In this document: piece after piece, positions 23,017 through 34,424 of the stretch
Layout of the letters: every line of letters begins with the position of its first letter
Position numbering within the stretch: the stretch's first letter is position 1
Source of the DNA: Owenia fusiformis
Taxonomy: Eukaryota > Annelida > Polychaeta > Sabellida > Oweniidae
Assembly (NCBI GenBank): GCA_903813345.2
Contig: CAIIXF020000010.1
Location: 34,401,425 to 34,461,424 of the forward strand
Length of the DNA stretch: 60,000 nucleotides
Direction: 5' to 3'
The notes under the pieces: generated by a model
What the model was told of the DNA's origin: nothing
The model's database searches: none
What the model saw: the letters and a program-made list of their open reading frames with translations, nothing else
Position numbers and translations under genes: made by a program

Positions 23017-23631
23017 CCCTTAGCAAAAGCGCATGGGTTTTTTCCATGCAAAGCACATGCAAAGTCCATGCAATCAGAAAAAATCCATGCGAGTCCATGC
23101 AATTCGCTTGGAAAGAGAAGGCTGAACAGAAAACCCATGCACTTATCCATGCAATGCCCATGCAAAGTCCATGCGAATGAAACTTTAAAAATTCCCCAAA
23201 ATATATTTCCATGCAATCACCATGCAATTCACATGCAGCATGCAACTACCATGCAAAGTACATGCAACTGTTTTATTATAGAAAACTAAAATCCATGCAA
23301 GTACCATGCCATTTTGCATGTATGCGCATGGACTACTGAAATCCATGCAAGAACCATGCAATATCAGACTGAATCCTAATTCCAAAACGAGGCTCATGCA
23401 GCCTCTCTTTCAATCAAAGCTGGCTTAGCCATTTTGGTTTTGGTAAGTCTTCACAAAATCCTATAACATCGGCCCTGATGCAGTTTTACTTTATTTGATT
23501 TTGATGTCAACTTTACCATTAGGTATTAGTTGTGCATTTGTTCCAGTTTCATCATCATTGTTCATTTAGTTATCCATTTTCTTAAGCTTCAAATTTCTTT
23601 TCAATATATCCATTGAATCTTTCTACCTTAT

Positions 23632-24033
23632 GTGCTTTGCCTGTTTGTTTTGATCTTTTCACCTAGAATTCATTCTAATCTGAATCATGATGGCATTATA
23701 TCCTGGGCTGTAATTCAATATGGGTCAGTTTATTTGTATAGGTTTTACATAGGACATATACATTCATTAACTCCTTGGAGACTGGATAAAATAAAAAAGT
23801 TATTTGTAAAAGAATCTATAAGCAAGAGAAGGAAGCAAGGCCCAATAAATTATATAGACCCATATTTTATGGGGTTTTTTCTTGAAAAAATTGAATATGC
23901 AAAAGAGTGTCATTGTGACATCATAATTCAAGATGGCGGATTTGAACTTTTTACAAGACAGAATTATTTTAGCATTTTTTGTTTAAAACTTCAATTTAAA
24001 AATCTGAGCAGAACTACTTGTATAGATCTTTAA
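23632..24033 (+). CDS. Unrecognised open frame, 133 codons
   Basis: The longest open frame in the middle of the CATGCAA element, outside the arrays. It includes GIISWAVIQYGSVYLYRFYI and a basic segment (KESISKRRKQG). It resembles no family I know and has no complete transposase signature. The first codon is not an ATG. It could be a fragment of an ancestral transposase exon or chance in A+T-rich DNA. Confidence 0.2.
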   Translation: MLCLFVLIFSPRIHSNLNHDGIISWAVIQYGSVYLYRFYIGHIHSLTPWRLDKIKKLFVKESISKRRKQGPINYIDPYFMGFFLEKIEYAKECHCDIIIQDGGFELFTRQNYFSIFCLKLQFKNLSRTTCIDL

Positions 24034-24299
24034 TGCTGATCATTCTGTGATATTTGTACTATATAGCATAACTCCTACAAATACTTTTTAAAGCGCTTAG
24101 ACAGAAAATTCCAGGAAAATCCCCATGGCGATTTACAGGATTTAACATGGGATTTTTGTTTTTGTAATTTTTTGCAATTCGTTATGCTTTGGACCCCCTG
24201 TATCTTCATTAATATTATTCTCTGATCACAGTGCTTCAAAATTCAGAATATCTTTGCATGCTCTCCACCTGCGATAAGCAGTTAGCATTTCGCCAATTA

Positions 24300-24600
24300 A
24301 GCATTAGGTGAACTATGTGAACTAACTGTAAATTAAGTTTAAAATCTGACCAATCAGAATGTGCTCTTGATGTAAATTGGATGTATCCTAAAGTGTAAAC
24401 TGAGTGTAAACTTAGGTGTAAATTAGCTCATTTGCATGTGAAATTGGTCACCTATTTACTGGGTGTAAAGTAAGTGTAAACTGAGTGTAAACTTAAGTGT
24501 AAAGTGGGTGTATACTAAGGTGTAAACTGAGTGTAAATTAAAGTGTAAATTAGCTCATTTGCATATGAAATTGGTGGTGACATTTGTCAGCTTAAATGCC
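24300..24600. repeat. Short tandem of AGTGTAAACTG with two octamers
   Basis: About eight copies of AGTGTAAACTG/AGTGTAAATTA-type words. They are arranged in two larger repeats, each ending TTAGCTCATTTGCATRTGAA. ATTTGCAT at 24430-24437 and 24557-24564 equals the POU-factor octamer; function is unknown. Confidence 0.6.
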
Positions 24601-25334
24601 TTATTATAAATGTTGCATTTAGAAGACTTCTGATCACATGGCATCCTTGACCTAATGTGCAGCAGAGGAAGCAGTACTATTATCTCACAATCTCACAATC
24701 TTAAACAGGTGCTCCTTGATTGATTGAAATTGTCAGTAAGGTTGATACTAGTATACGAATTGTATATTACGGGCAGAACAGCAGATGCATGGATGTAGCA
24801 TGAACCATACAAGTCCATGCAAAATTGCATGTGGATTGCATGGTTTTCGTTAAAACCCATGCAGATGCATTCAATTTTGCATGTGGATTAACGTGCTTTG
24901 CATGGATTTGAATGGGTGCCGCATGGACTTTGCATGGATTTGAATGGATTTTGCATGGACTTTGCATGGATTTGAATGGATGTTGCATGGATCATGCGAG
25001 TCCATGCAATATTGCATGGTTTTCATATAAATCCATGCAGATGCATGCAATTTTGCATGGACATTGCATGGAACTTATTAACAATATTTCTCGCAGCCTG
25101 CATGGACTTTGCATGTGGATTAACGTGCTTTGCATGGATTTGAATGGATGTCGCATGGACTTTGCATGGATTTGAATGGATGTTGCATGGACTTTGCATG
25201 GATTTGAATGGATGTTGCATGGTTTTTTTAAATTAGTTAAAATTCTGCTGCATGTGTTTTGCATGGGTATTGCATGGAAAAATCGCATGGACTTTGCATG
25301 GACTTTGCATGCATGCGGTTTTGCTAAGGGAGTT

Positions 25335-26130
25335 CACAAACTTTCTGCCATCTTGGTTTCACAACCGCTTCATCTCGCTAAATCTCGTTTGCAATCGGTC
25401 AGTGTAAAATCGTATCCTAAAGCCCGAATCCCGGGAAAGTATTCGGTTTATGGCGCGTGCGCATTAAACCCAGTAATCTGATTGGTTTAAGTTATCATGA
25501 CGCATGCGCGATTAATAACTTTGTAGGAACATTTAATTTGACATAGATGTCACTTACGTTCATATTTCACAGCGTGTCCTACCCATGATGCACCATATAT
25601 TGCGGGATTTTTTTTGTTTATTGTCAAAACAAAAACTATACACCCAAAACAAATGTAATGATATAATGTCAACCTGCCCTGGATTCGTGGACGTTTGTTG
25701 TACAAACTTAAACCGAACCAATGGCAGAAAAGCACTTTGAATCATGGGAATAAAGTACTTCCCTTAATGAAAAACCGAACCTCGTTCAGATTAACCCGAC
25801 TCGTTGTTTACACCAACAATCAATCAGATGGTATTATTACACCAAAAGTAGTGCGAAAAAGTTTTGATGACATTTAAAGACACTGTTCCTCTTTCACGTG
25901 CATTATCTCATGGAAATGGGCATACCAGTGCAAAGGTCTTTGTTCCGTGATAAAGGAAAGCTATCAAACATTGTCTGAAGAGCATTCTAATTCTACTTTT
26001 AACATGGCGACCTTGACAACATATAGCCATTTGGGCGATAATAGGTGATTCTAAAGTGAAAATGAGTGCTTTTTTCGTAGTTTTACTTTGACCAAGGCTT
26101 GAAAATAATTGAAGTGATAAACCTTCCACT
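25335..26130. other. Element interior, no gene seen
   Basis: Overlapping short open frames on both strands (25550-25877), none with recognisable motifs. The 25370 segment repeats part of 22870. Confidence 0.5.
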
Positions 26131-26134
26131 GGCG

Positions 26135-26440
26135 GATTAGGAGGGGGGGGGGGGGGGCTGGGGGCCCGCCCCCCCCCTTGGGTGGGCCCAGAAAAAAAAA
26201 TTGGGCTCAAAAATTTTTTGGGCCAAAAAGGCCTTAAGGCCCCAAATAGTGGGCCTTTTTGGTCATAACTGGGCCTTTTAAGGCCTTATTTTTTAATTTC
26301 AGGCCAAATTTTGAAGAAAATGGGCCTCAAAATTTGGGCCCACTTTTTGGTTTCAGGGGCCCCAAATTTTTTTCTGACCTGAAATTTGCCCCCCCCCCTC
26401 CTTGTTGGTTCTCAGATCCGACCCTGCCTTCCCCCCATTT
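26135..26440. repeat. G/C homopolymer and GGGCC-rich low-complexity tract
   Basis: Runs of G (about 26142-26157) and C (about 26168-26176), then many GGGCC/GGCCC words and AAGGCCTTAAGGCC. It can form G-quadruplex or hairpin structures. A minus-strand frame here encodes a proline run from the G tract and is not a gene. Confidence 0.7.
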
Positions 26441-26593
26441 TTGATATTTTTGTTGTCTAGAAGTGTTCTAGACGATATCAAAGTTTAAGAAAATGTGTAT
26501 GTCTCGAAATATTTTGAAAATTAGTGCCATTATGGCGGGTCTGGGTGTTTTTTGCTCTCATTTTTACCCATTTCCACGGTTGCAATGGTAACT

Positions 26594-26950
26594 CATACCT
26601 GCCAACCTACCGTATTTTTACCGGCATCTACCATAAAAAATAATATAAATACCGTAAAAAATTACTGTTTTTTCTTGTAAAACAACCGAAAAAATCTACT
26701 GTAATTTTACCAAAATCTACCATAAAATATTTTATTATAATTAGATTTTTTCTATAAGAACGGCCGTAAAATATACCGTAAATATTTGAAAATCTACCAT
26801 ATTTCTGCTTGAATTAACAGTATTCTTGTTCAAACTACCGTAAAATCTACCGCAATTATCATTAAATAATGAAAAATTGAATTCTTCTCGTATTGCCCTT
26901 GTAAAATTCCATCACCAACCCGAAAATAAATAGGTGCCGGCAGGTCTTTG
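26594..26950. repeat. TACCGTAAAATCTACC-rich repeat, probable MITE
   Basis: It begins CATACCTGCCAACCTACCG and ends GCCGGCAGGTCTTTG, a short imperfect inverted repeat around ACCTGCC. The interior has many TACCGTAAAAT/ATCTACC words. The ACCTGCCAACCT start is common in hAT-type MITEs; no duplication was verified. Confidence 0.4.
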
Positions 26951-27504
26951 ATGGTGGTTATTGCGTACTTAGTAAGTAACTAAGTAAGCTGGCATGTAAT
27001 CAATCAACACACTGGGGAATAAACAGTGTTCAACTACCACAGGTGTATCACAGGAAGAGTAATCATGATTAATTTGTAAATTGCTACATTGTAGCAATGG
27101 TATGAGTATGATGTCACAGTACACTGGGGCCTAACTGGCGTAAAGGGGGAGAAAAAGGGCAAATTTTGCACATGGGGACCACATTTGACTCAAAATATTT
27201 GCATTTAACAACATACGTTTCAGTACATTCTGTGTATGATTTCAAAATGAAATAATCTCGGGGATTTTGCGTCTAAATTTTTTGCATGAGATCTCTGAAG
27301 TTGATAACCCAAGTTTAGGTCATTTTGGCCAGTTTTTAGAGACTCAGCCCTCACCTATTTCCCCAAATATGACTAGATTTTGTAGAAAATGTGTTAAAAG
27401 TTTGAAAATGCAGCTGTTTTGAGCATGAAATAACTCAATTGTTTGAAAAAATGCTGAATGAGCAAAAATTATCATAGTAAAATTTTCCCATTTTTGGATA
27501 TTAA

Positions 27505-28210
27505 GGTGTTACTACGGTAAATACCACTTCCGGGTAGTGTTTTTTAATACTTTAAAAACGAAGCCATGAAACTTCAATGGTGTGTATAGTAGGTTTAAGT
27601 GTATGCAATGTGGCCATTTGAGGTATGTATGTAAAGCTGAGGCCAATTACTTTCTAAATGTGCCATTTTTAGAAAAAATTCGCAAGAATATAGTCCCGTA
27701 AACTTGAACTACTTTATTCGTTAATTTTCATCGGTGAAGCAGGGATTTTACCTAAAAATGAGTCCCTGTGTTGGCGTAGTGATATTTAAAAATCAAGACG
27801 CAAACCCTATGTTAAATATATGGTCAAGATGAAGGTCATGTATAGGGGAACGCAGAAATATAGTTCTTGTATGGGCTAATTCGTTCGAAAATGGCGATAT
27901 GTATCCCAGAACCTGAATTTTGTGATTTTTCAATATTTTTCAATGATTTACCGTAGTGACACCCAAATGGAAATATAAACACTTCCGGTAAATATTCGGT
28001 TCAAGTGCGAGTTTGGACCAACTTTTGCAAGTTTGACCAGGAAATCACCTTTCATTTGGTATGTTAGTAACATTTTTGATCGTATTGGGTATGTAAGAAT
28101 CATATACACGTCGAATTATTAGCATAAATGTCTCAGTTTGAACGATAAATGGAAATATAACACTTCCGGGAAATTTTGTCACAAACGCCTTATGGACTTT
28201 TCTCTATTAT
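27505..28210. repeat. Dispersed repeat family, plus-orientation copy
   Basis: Contains ACCACTTCCGGGTAGTG, GTGTGTATAGTAGG and CATCGGTGAAGCAGGGATTT. All recur in reverse orientation at 46470-46990. Part recurs at 50945-51045. The site GGTGTGTA (27579-27586) is uninterrupted here, whereas the 46-kb copy has a MITE inserted at it. It also holds internal repeats (ACTTCCGG at about 27525, 27983 and 28163). Confidence 0.75.
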
Positions 28211-28214
28211 ATTC

Positions 28215-29365
28215 CCTATATTTTTAGAATATACCATTGATAGTGCTGACTGTGACTGTCCGTCGTGTCCGACTGTTGCCTTGTGTTCACACTTGAAAAG
28301 TTGAAAAGTTGCAAGAAAAGGGTTTGGAAACATTTACTTCCTCTCATTTCTTACATTTGTACTCCAGTCAGGAGAATGCAAATCGAAATTACTTGCACCG
28401 CAATGGAAGCCTAATAGACGAATCGAATGCAACAAAATTAGGTAAATAACATGAATAATCTAATAACGAAATATTTGAAAAGTAGAAGGATTCGCTATAT
28501 TCGTTTTAAATCGCTTTTTGGCACAATTTAAGGATAATTGTGCGCACTAGTTCAGTGAATCATTTAGATGGAATTAAAAGTTAGAGTTGCCAAACTTATG
28601 CAGGGGAGTGTAAGTTTGGTCATGGGCTTTCAACTAGAAGTTGAAAGCCCATGGTTTGGTTTTGTAAACTTCGACATTATTCATGGCCGTTTGATCCATA
28701 ATTAGGTAATATGAAGAGTAGAGTTTTATTTTGACAATGATTTGATGTAAAACTGGTTTGAATGATAAAAGTTCATCTTTGTCGTTTCTAGCTTTTTGCG
28801 CGTAAAACGTGAATACAATGGACAACAACGACACCAAATCTTTGACTAACATACGTTAATAAAGTATATTATTCGTAAGAATGAATTCTAATAACATTTG
28901 AAATAAACATCTAATAAAATGTGGTGAATTTAATTGGTTGGAAACTCTAAGAAATATATTTTTAAAAAGATGTCAACTTTTGGACAAGGGTAAACTTCCC
29001 GGGACATTTACAATCTGCATGAGGTAACAGGAGGCACGGATTGCACTGAACGAAGGCTAGGAGATTGCTAATCAGCACGGTTCTTGTGCCATGCTCACCT
29101 ACACGGGAATTTTAAAAATGCAAATACAAGTGTATCATTCGTATCACCCACACGGGAAATTTGAAATGTAATTTACGAGTGCATTATCCGTATCACCCAC
29201 ATGCCATTCTCACAAACAGTGATATTTAAATGTAAGGTCTTGATGAATTCTCACGTGTGAAAATTCTGATCTTACTCCATTTCAATGCTATGCACAGATG
29301 AAGATGCATCCATATAACATGAGCACAGGTTGTCATTTCATCAAAATACATGTAGTACATGAAGG
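28215..29365. other. Element interior, no gene seen
   Basis: No recognisable gene. A small hairpin (GGGCTTTCAACTAG / AGTTGAAAGCCC) lies at 28623-28652. Part of it (AGTTGAAAGCCCATGGTT) recurs at about 39245. Confidence 0.5.
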
Positions 29366-29369
29366 TAAC

Positions 29370-29490
29370 AGTGTGTATGTATACCTACGGTGGATCCTAT
29401 GGTGTGTATGTATACATATAGACTCATGTTTTGATGTAGCAAGCGTAGTTGGCGTAGTCAACATACTATCATGTAGTTAGTTCAATACAG
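29370..29490 (+). repeat. 120-bp direct repeat, partner at 30680-30800
   Basis: GGTGGATCCTATGGTGTGTA, ATAGACTCATGTTTTGATG and the CAAGCGTAGT region recur at about 30680-30800 in the same orientation. The 29492-30650 segment lies between the two copies. Confidence 0.75.
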
Positions 29491-29491
29491 T

Positions 29492-30655
29492 GGCGTAGCC
29501 AGCAATTGGTGACCAGGGGTTCGATTTTTTATGTATCCACAAATCTCCCCCTTCATCGGTGTACCTCACATAAAAGTATTTTTTGTACATACAATTTACA
29601 CCCCTCCAAAAGTTTGGCAACAATTTGATAGTTTTTGGTGAATCTTTTACTGAAAGATATTGAAATCTGGTAGCAAAATCATACATTTTATATAACAATT
29701 GTTTAATTGTTCAATGAAATCCAAATCAAGGGTTAGCATACATTGAGACAATTCTTTTGTAAAGGGCAAATTACAACATATCTCTAAGGAACATATTTTT
29801 TAACGAGCTACCATTGAAAAATCGTCATTCCCAATTCATCATTCAAAGATATGTCAAATTCTGGCATGCTATTCCCACACTTTTAGATGATTTTTGAAAA
29901 GAATCCAAATCAAAAGAATTTTATCTGCCATTTCATTTTGTAATAGAGGAGTTCATAATGACCTCATGAACTTACAGTTAGTTTCTGAATACTAGTATAT
30001 TCAAAAGCAAATATTTTTGACGAATGTAATACTTCATGGCGCAGAATAAAAGTCGTAATGGCTGCACGAATACTCTCAATTGGTACTGACGATAGAAGTG
30101 ACAGATGACAAATAGTATTGTATTAATGGAATGAAACATAGGCTGAAATTTAAAAAAAAACAAATTGAAATAACAAAATATCCACTGTGCTCTGTAGGCT
30201 CTAACATTAAACATCTCTCTTAAATTTCAATGCCTTGCAACAAATAAAGAACAACTATTTGCTGAAAAACTTATTTGTTGTGCTTTCTTTGAATTGAAAA
30301 TAAAAACTGTGAAATCACCGTTCTATCACCGTTCCGCTTATTTTATCATTAATGACGAGAATCATGAAATGATCCCTATCTCAGCTTATGTGTGCCCGAG
30401 CACTTTAATATTTTCCAAAGTATTATGACATTCTATTCTTCATGTTACACCTAAGAATAATTCATTTTGACCATAGGGATATTTGCCAATACTCAAACCT
30501 CTTCCTTTACTATTTTTTCCTACTGGTCATATAAATTGAATATATGTTTCTGGTTATTGCAATGAATTTTTCCACAAATATTTTTTTGGGAGAAATCCCG
30601 ACCGGGGGTTCGTCCGAACCCATTGAACCCCCGGTCCCTACGGCTATGCAATAAA
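29492..30655. mobile_element. hAT-type element with CAGTGGCGTAGCC end
   Basis: The left end is CAGTGGCGTAGCCAGC, followed by ACCAGGGGTTCGA. The right end is GACCGGGGGTTCG, then CCGGTCCCTACGGCTATGCA. The two are imperfect inverted repeats. The CAGKGGCGTAGCCAG end is shared with 41783, 43873 and about 55420 in this window. The target duplication is degraded (GTTCAATA against ATGCAATA). No transposase is readable. Confidence 0.45.
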
Positions 30656-30879
30656 ATACCCGTAGCAGACGTAGATATACATACGGTGGATCCTATGGTG
30701 TGTATGTATACCTATAGACTCATGTTTTGATGAATCAAGCGTAGTAGGCGTAGTAAACATACTATGATGTGGTTATTTTCAATAAAAATACCCGTAGCAG
30801 ACGTACAGATGTACCTAGGGTAGGTTGATGTGTTATACAGGTAAGACTGCCCGATCAACAAAAAACATTTCGACATATC

Positions 30880-31183
30880 CAAGGAGGATTGGCTCCCAGA
30901 ATCGAAGTCGATATTTTCCAACAATGAAAACGCCGAGATGTCGTTATTTTCTGAAATTATAACCGATTATAAATTCAAAATAAACAGTTCAAAAGATTCG
31001 AACTAATATCTCAATCATTTCCTGTGAGTTTTGGAATTTTTCGTTAGGAAATAAGACCAAAATTTACGATTCAAATGTTGAAGTGAACAAAATGGCGGCT
31101 GTTGGAATTCAAATTTTGTAGCACGACATGCCCATATATGGGACAGAATATCGATGTTGCACTCTGGGAGCCAATCCTCCTTG
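30880..31183. mobile_element. 304-bp hAT-type MITE with 8-bp duplication
   Basis: Ends CAAGGAGGATTGGCTCCC and its complement, flanked by GACATATC on both sides (30872-30879, 31184-31191). It interrupts the right TIR of the 10.4-kb element. The left TIR keeps the uninterrupted site (GATATATC, 21293-21300). The second copy is at 46656-46897. An 8-bp TSD is the hAT signature. Confidence 0.9.
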
Positions 31184-31447
31184 GACATATCAAAAACATA
31201 AATCAAATAGCTCAAAAATAATGAACATTTATGCAATTCCGGCTTTATTTTATTTTACTAGAGAGATGTCAGACCTATAAATAAAGGCATATGGATGCAT
31301 AAATTCATCTATAATTCAGGATAAACTGAGATTGAATAATGTTTTAAACATTTAAAAATTTAACTCTTTAAAGACTGGGTCAGGACCCACGTACGTGGGT
31401 ACGAGGGTACGTGGGTAGGAGGTTTTTTATACAAAGCCGTAGCAGCC

Positions 31448-31736
31448 TTGTCCAAGTCGGTCTTTTTTACTTATCTTCATTTCTATTGTTGATAATTCAA
31501 GATCAGGAGAAGTAAATAAACTCAAACTAATTTCAAACTACCCGCTATTATTTCGATTGCACAAGACGAATTTTCACAAGAGGTTTCTTTGACTTTTAAT
31601 TCTTTGTTTGAGCCTCATCTAAAATCATACTCAAATCCGATACCATAATTACAAATTAAAATGAAACATTATAGTGATAAAGAAATTGACAAATATTTGA
31701 AAATTACCTCCTGTTCAAGTTCCAATCATTTTTATA
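31448..31736. other. Remnant of the MITE family hit by the 10.4-kb element
   Basis: AGCCTTGTCCAAGTCGGT at 31444 matches the end of the 1605-1958 MITE, so the large element appears to have landed in a related repeat. Its far end is not identifiable. No gene. Confidence 0.45.
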
Positions 31737-33121
31737 CAGGGTGTCAAAAAACAACGGCACCCCCCTTTACAGAAAAAACTCCTAAATTTTACATGGCATG
31801 TCATATCTCATTTGAAAGATAATTTAATTCTGGAGTTACTCGTCAAATTTCATTTCATAAAACTTTAAATTAAAAAAGCTATATTGTTTCGAACTTTGCT
31901 ACTTCAGTACTTTGTTTGCTACTTTATTACTGGTTTAAAGGTTGAATAAATAGTGCAGAGACGTATCCAACGATCATGGTCCTGGTGTCAAAATATATCG
32001 AATTTTGAATATTTCATCAAGGCTAACATTTATTTTCATTAGCTACAAAGAAAACCCCCGAACGTACCTAATTTCTGCCGATATTTATAATCACTGGCAT
32101 TCTAAATCCCCGGGAATCTTCTCACGACATCAACAGAAAAAATGCTCACGTACCTTTTAATGATTTCCCGGTTATATTGTCATTGGATTCCAGCCCCGTT
32201 TTCACCTAACGTTCTATCCAACATTCTGTTTCCTTTATACCATGCGCGTGTCAAGAAGACCTTGAATATGGGCAGATTTGAGGTGTTTTAGTCTTAGATT
32301 TTTTTGATTTTTCTTCGTCAGTGGATCTAATTAACTGCAAGAGTCGCCGGTAATAGACCGTCAACGGCGGTCATATCGTGTACCATGCATACGGTTATAT
32401 CAGACAACCGCGGTTATTCTGTAACATGCGGTCTTACCTATCTCAGCTGCAGCAAGAATTTTAAATGGCGGAGATTTAGAAATGTTTCAAAAAACAAAAT
32501 GCGGGACGTCCAACCTTTCAATTGCTTATTTAGAAGTCTATTTGCAAGTCTGATTGGTGGTATTCGTCGACAAGTGCATATATTTTAAGAAAATAGGTAT
32601 GGCGAAGAAGACATTAGGCCAAACGTTGCACTAATAGCTCGGGAAAGGTTAAATGACTCCCAAATTTCTTCTATAGTCTTTATTCAACCTTTAAGGTCAA
32701 ATCTTGGAAATGATTAATATGTAGGAAATAACCAAGATCTCAACTATGCTGAACATATAGGTTCTCTTGTGAAAGACAGGGTAGGGGAATTGATGGAGAG
32801 GGGGCCTCTTGAAAATAGATACAGTAAGGATGTATTTCTGAAGAATATGAGGAAAGTGCTTTAAGGATTACGCAATGCTGAACCTTTCTTTGAATCTTCA
32901 CTGAAATCATATCCATCCACATTAACTGCTTTTCGAGCGGCAAGTGGTGACCATACCAACTACTTATAATCAGCTGTAAATCTTTAAAATTATACCATAT
33001 GGAGCTGAAATTTCTCAAGTAACTCCAGAATTAAATTGTCTTTAAAGTGGGATATGACACACTATGTAACATTAAGTACATTTTGCTGTAGAGGGGGGTG
33101 CTGTTGTTTTTTGACACCCTG
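31737..33121 (+). mobile_element. Tc1/mariner-like element B, 1385 bp, TA duplication
   Basis: It starts CAGGGTGTCAAAAAACAACG (31737) and ends with the near-complement at 33121. TA lies outside both ends (31735-31736, 33122-33123). The TIRs are about 30 bp and include a C run. The length is that of a full Tc1/mariner element, and a decayed transposase is readable on the plus strand. Confidence 0.88.
32736..32969 (+). pseudogene. Transposase C-terminus of element B, decayed
   Basis: Readable as 78 codons with one internal TAA. It begins DLNYAEHIGSLVKDRV, then RYSKDVFLKNMRKVL, stop, then FFESSLKSYPSTLTAFRAAS and GDHTNY before the terminal TAA. The pattern (S)PDLN..E..., then KSYP..L.A...A.G.HT.Y, is the C-terminal signature of a Tc1/mariner (IS630-like) transposase group seen in marine invertebrates. 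DLN marks the third catalytic acidic region. The N-terminal DNA-binding and first catalytic regions are too eroded to place. Confidence 0.72.
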
Positions 33122-33123
33122 TA

Positions 33124-33745
33124 GATTATATTGATAGATTTAATATCACTGAATATGGTATTGCTTAACTCATCAAACACTAGATAATTTTTAAAGCTTA
33201 TTATTACAGCCTAATGTTTTTAATTTGCTTTTTTTAGTTAGGATTATAGCATTGACCATTTATGAATTTTTGAGCACCATACAAAGTTACAGAGCTTCAT
33301 TTATGAACGATTTTAGCAGGGGTCTATTTTACAAATATTAAATATTTTCCCGGATAGTTCTTAGATGAAAAGCTAGTACATTGTTACAAGTAAATTACAT
33401 CATTTAGGTGTATAAATCATGAAAACAGGTTTCATCCTGATGTCTCCAACCTAATTCGTAAAACGCCATGCCGCAAATGGGGGGAGGGGACATTGACCTC
33501 CACTTGGGGATCTTTATTTGATTACTTATATGATTTCAATATTACAGTAATGTCGGTATCATTATAAACAGGCATTAAATACGTGTAGACTATTATAAAT
33601 ACGTTGACAGCAAGAAAATTTATACAATTTAAACTGTAAAATGAGATAACAATGGGCTCTAAAATCACAATGATTGGTGTAACTAATCAAATTTTTACTT
33701 TATAAGCTTAGTATCATGTCCTAGTAATTTAAATTAATTTTAAAT
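33124..33745. other. Gene-free stretch
   Basis: A+T-rich; no gene, tandem array or inverted repeat recognised. Confidence 0.5.
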
Positions 33746-34320
33746 AGTTATCCCATTGAACGAAGTTCGGAGGGATATAGGGAACGGGCCTCCGTCCATC
33801 CGTCTGTCCGTCCGTATGTACATCTGTTCGGGCAATAACTCAAATACCGTTGGCCCGATTTTGTTCATATTTTGTACATATACACCCTATGGGGATTTTC
33901 ATATAAAAATAGCGGCCATTTTAGTGCCGATTTTACAGTAATTTAGGTGCAATATGTAAAACTGTAATAGCAATATCTTTTAAATGAAAAAAACTTATAA
34001 AGGACATTAATAAAGCTAGAAATGTAGATATTAAAGAAGCACATGGCATCCATCTTGAAAAATGGTGGCCTTTACTTGTTATTTTACAACTTTTGCTATA
34101 ACTCGAAAAGCAGTGGAATGATTTCGTTCATATTTGGTATGTGAATACTATAAGCATGGGACATTGTCTAATGACACTTTTGGTAGAAGGCGGCCATTTT
34201 AAACATTGCCACCATTTTAAGGTATTTTACTATAACTTGAAAAGTTGTGGAGCGATTTTGATCATCTCTGGTATGTGAATACTATAAACATGGCACACTG
34301 AATTCTTTGAAATCTTAAAG
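33746..34320. repeat. CCGTCCGTCC repeat with three diverged ~130-bp units
   Basis: It begins CCCATTGAACGAAGTTCGGA, then CCGTCCATCCGTCTGTCCGT. Units containing ATAACTCRAAAACCRTTG, TTCATATTTGGTATGTGAAT and GCGGCCATTTTA follow near 33830, 34088 and 34230. This layout is common in interspersed repeats of marine invertebrates. Confidence 0.65.
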
Positions 34321-34424
34321 TGGTTCAGATTTTCATTTATTGAAGATTTAATTCAAGATTCATTCAAAAGGATGAATATTTTTGTGGATAGTTCTCGGAT
34401 CAATTACTAGTATTACCACCTTGC

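Larger units (their letters stand above)
23017..25330. mobile_element. TIR element with CCATGCAA/TTGCATGG subterminal arrays
   Basis: It starts CCCTTAGCAAAA (23017-23028) and ends TTTTGCTAAGGG (25319-25330). Inside the left end (23040-23395) there are roughly 18 copies of CATGCAA-type words on the plus strand. Inside the right end (24785-25320) there are over 25 in the opposite orientation, many in a unit of TTTGCATGGATTTGAATGGA. Such inverted subterminal arrays are characteristic of transposase-binding regions of DNA transposons. No clear target duplication is seen. The open frames rich in M, H, A and W across these arrays are repeat artefacts. Confidence 0.72.
21053..31438. mobile_element. 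10.4-kb TIR element with exact 9-bp duplication
   Basis: It starts GGCTTTGTATAAAAAACC (21053) and ends with the complement at 31438. GTAGCAGCC lies immediately outside both ends (21044-21052 and 31439-31447). The TIRs are about 280 bp (21053-21332, and 30842-31438 once a nested 304-bp MITE and its duplicated site are removed). They include a CCCACGTACGTGGG palindrome. The 500-bp element at 58861 has the same ends but a different 9-bp duplication, so the flanking bases are a true target duplication and not part of the TIR. No transposase is readable inside. It has grown by nested insertions. The 9-bp TSD suggests a Mutator-like or Rehavkus-like group (inference). Confidence 0.82.

Noticed and set aside
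23017-25330. A 2-bp AG target duplication for this element
   Set aside because: AG on both sides is too short to distinguish from chance, so no duplication is claimed.
22976-25481. Several open frames rich in Met, His, Ala, Cys and Trp
   Set aside because: They are direct translations of the CATGCAA/TTGCATGG arrays and run on both strands at once.
25908-26210. Minus-strand frame encoding a proline-rich protein
   Set aside because: The proline run is the translation of a G homopolymer; there is no splice or start context.
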